Below, piece by piece: positions 55,846 to 57,383 of a stretch of DNA of 57,383 nt. The number at the start of each line of letters is the position of its first letter. Positions within the stretch are counted from its first letter, which is position 1. Source of the DNA: Dolichospermum sp. LEGE 00240 (GTDB lineage: Bacteria > Cyanobacteriota > Cyanobacteriia > Cyanobacteriales > Nostocaceae); contig NZ_JADEVZ010000028.1 of assembly GCF_015207875.1 (NCBI RefSeq), positions 1-57,383 on the forward strand, in the 5' to 3' direction. The position numbers and the translations under genes were made by a program. Below the pieces are notes generated by a model. The model ran no database searches, was not told the origin of the DNA, and worked only from the letters and a program-made list of their open reading frames with translations.

Positions 55846-55936
55846 TAGGATTTACTGGTTTAAAAACCCACACTGCAATTAACTACCCTTGGTTAGTCTT
55901 CGATTCCCCAATTAACCATTATATTTATTTATCACC

Positions 55937-56989
55937 ATGATTTCCCTTTCTCCTGAACTGCAAGCTAGACTTGCCACACCCCTAAAAATTGGCTCATTTG
56001 AGGTTAAAAGCCGGGTTTTACAGTCTCCTTTATCGGGGGTGACAGATATGGTATTTCGGCGTTTAGTGCGTCGTTATGCACCAGACTCCATGATGTATAC
56101 AGAAATGGTAAATGCAACGGGTTTACACTATGTTAACCAATTACCAAAAATCATGGAGGTAGATCCTCAAGAAAGACCTATTAGTATTCAATTATTTGAT
56201 TGTCGTCCCGATTTTTTAGCAGAAGCAGCTATAAAAGCGGTTGCGGAAGGTGCGGATACCGTTGATATTAATATGGGATGTCCTGTGAATAAAATTACTA
56301 AAAATGGTGGTGGTTCTTCCTTATTACGTCAACCAGAAATTGCGGAAGCAATTGTACGGGAAGTTGTCAAAACAATAGATGTGCCTGTAACTGTAAAAAC
56401 TCGCATTGGTTGGAATGATCAGGAAATTACTATTCTTGATTTTGCGAAAAGAATGGAAGACGCGGGAGCAAAAATGATTACCGTGCATGGACGCACTCGC
56501 GCTCAAGGTTATAATGGTAATGCGCGGTGGGAATGGATAGCTAAAGTCAAGGAAATTTTGTCAATTCCTGTAATTGGGAATGGGGATATTTTTTCTGTGG
56601 AAGCTGCGGTAAAATGTTTAGAACAAACTGGTGCAGATGGAGTAATGTGTTCTCGTGGAACTTTAGGTTATCCCTTTTTAGTTGGTGAGGTTGATCATTT
56701 CTTAAAAACTGGAGAATTATTACCACCACCTAACCCAATTCAACGCTTAGAATGTGCCAGAGAACATCTTTTTGCTTTATGGGAATACAAAGGAGATAGG
56801 GGGGTACGTCAAGCTCGTAAACACATGACTTGGTATGCTAAAGGCTTTATGGGTGCGGCTGATTTACGGGGTAAATTAAGTTTAATGGAAACTGTCCAAC
56901 AAGGTTTAGATTTGATTGATGGTGCGATAGAAAGATTAGCAAATGGTTATGAAATTGAAGAAGAAGTACCAGCTATTATTGCACTTTAG
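55937..56989 (+). CDS. dus: tRNA-dihydrouridine synthase
   Basis: Dus reduces uridines in tRNA D-loops using FMN and NADPH. The 350-residue protein has the TIM barrel with LQSPLSGVTDMVFRRL, INMGCPVNKI with catalytic Cys115, and TVHGRTRAQGYNGNARW. The barrel is followed by a C-terminal helical domain (about 250-350). It belongs to the general DusB-like group; which tRNA positions it modifies cannot be read here. Confidence 0.93.
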   Translation: MISLSPELQARLATPLKIGSFEVKSRVLQSPLSGVTDMVFRRLVRRYAPDSMMYTEMVNATGLHYVNQLPKIMEVDPQERPISIQLFDCRPDFLAEAAIKAVAEGADTVDINMGCPVNKITKNGGGSSLLRQPEIAEAIVREVVKTIDVPVTVKTRIGWNDQEITILDFAKRMEDAGAKMITVHGRTRAQGYNGNARWEWIAKVKEILSIPVIGNGDIFSVEAAVKCLEQTGADGVMCSRGTLGYPFLVGEVDHFLKTGELLPPPNPIQRLECAREHLFALWEYKGDRGVRQARKHMTWYAKGFMGAADLRGKLSLMETVQQGLDLIDGAIERLANGYEIEEEVPAIIAL

Positions 56990-57383
56990 CATTGATTTCT
57001 AGGTGAGGTTAAGCGATAGGTTAACACAAGCTAAGGGACTTCCAAATAAAAAAATACTCAACCACCTAACGCAAAAATCTCTCAAACCCTTATTCCTCTG
57101 TGTCCTCTGCGCCTCTGTGGTTCGTTAATCAGGATAATTTATTTCTTGGAAGTCCCTAAGTAGGTTGGCGTTGAAAATTGTCATTATGGCAAGGCAAAAG
57201 GCAAGAGTGAAGAGGGTTTAGGCGATTTTACATTTTTTTACACAGTTTGGTTTTATCCCACATTCCGCAGATGTGACCTAGATTATTGGGATTTTTGAAA
57301 AATTTCAGCCAGGAAAATTTTATCTACCTAATTTTCTGGTTGAGTTTAACTTTATTTGCCAAAAAATAGAACATATTAAGTAA
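56990..57383. other. End-of-window intergenic DNA
   Basis: No gene is seen in 394 bases. It holds a MITE-like repeat (57032-57159), a second CCTCTGTGTCCTCTGCGCCT repeat and AT-rich DNA. Confidence 0.5.
57032..57159. mobile_element. MITE-like element with GGGACTTCC ends
   Basis: TAAGGGACTTCCAAATAAA (57032 onward) pairs with the complement of TTTATTTCTTGGAAGTCCCT near 57138-57157. The centre carries CTCTGTGTCCTCTGCGCCTC and GGTTCGTTAATC, also seen (without ends) near 5995-6027. Confidence 0.75.

Overview
The window is chromosomal DNA from a cyanobacterium, most likely a filamentous, heterocyst-type member of the Nostocales. This rests on many HIP1 octamers (GCGATCGC), a GUN4 gene, an XisH/XisI pair, AMIN-type amidases, KGK and Uma2 proteins, heptanucleotide repeats of the kind known from Anabaena/Nostoc, AT-rich codon use and many small palindromic elements. 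The genus cannot be fixed from the sequence alone. No rRNA, tRNA, CRISPR array, prophage or intact transposase was seen.

Layout. Positions 1-7400 are mostly minus-strand housekeeping genes: accD, a prepilin peptidase, leuB, small conserved proteins, an M20 amidohydrolase and a PanE-like reductase. 7450-9000 holds a fasciclin protein, a small membrane protein and an orphan RiPP (bacteriocin-type) precursor. 9141-15017 carries murF, a truncated Uma2 relic, a membrane protein, an APH/P-loop kinase fusion, rplY and purA. 15593-18134 is a tight dnaJ-tusA-rsgA operon, followed by a GH57 branching enzyme, icd and gun4. 23571-26458 holds xisI/xisH, a NYN/OST-HTH protein preceded by a very large hairpin, and rnc. 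26700-30198 is a nitrate/bicarbonate/cyanate-type ABC transporter operon whose leader matches the ydaO-yuaA (c-di-AMP) riboswitch. 30317-43303 holds a duplicated lipoprotein with a probable frameshift, a GT39 glycosyltransferase, a methyltransferase, a TonB-dependent receptor, a U32 protease-like protein, a dynamin-like GTPase and a KGK protein. 43791-49527 holds an HNH endonuclease, two tandem AmiC-type amidases (one lacking a zinc-ligand Glu) and pyrG. The rest holds a ROK kinase, a DppC-like permease, Uma2, rseP, nth, a TM2 protein and a tRNA-dihydrouridine synthase.

The genes span core metabolism (fatty acid, leucine, purine and CTP synthesis, the 2-oxoglutarate supply by Icd), envelope building (MurF, amidases, GT39), RNA and ribosome work (RNase III, RsgA, bL25, Dus) and nutrient uptake.

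The most distinctive points are the c-di-AMP riboswitch before an Nrt/Cmp-like transporter, the orphan Gly/Tyr/Cys-rich RiPP precursor, the catalytically degenerate amidase paralogue, and pervasive small mobile repeats. Several of these repeats have entered genes without breaking them: they supply C-termini for a ROK kinase and a PanE-like protein, add in-frame peptides to RsgA, a U32 protein and both amidases, and form perfect tandem arrays beside rsgA and pyrG.
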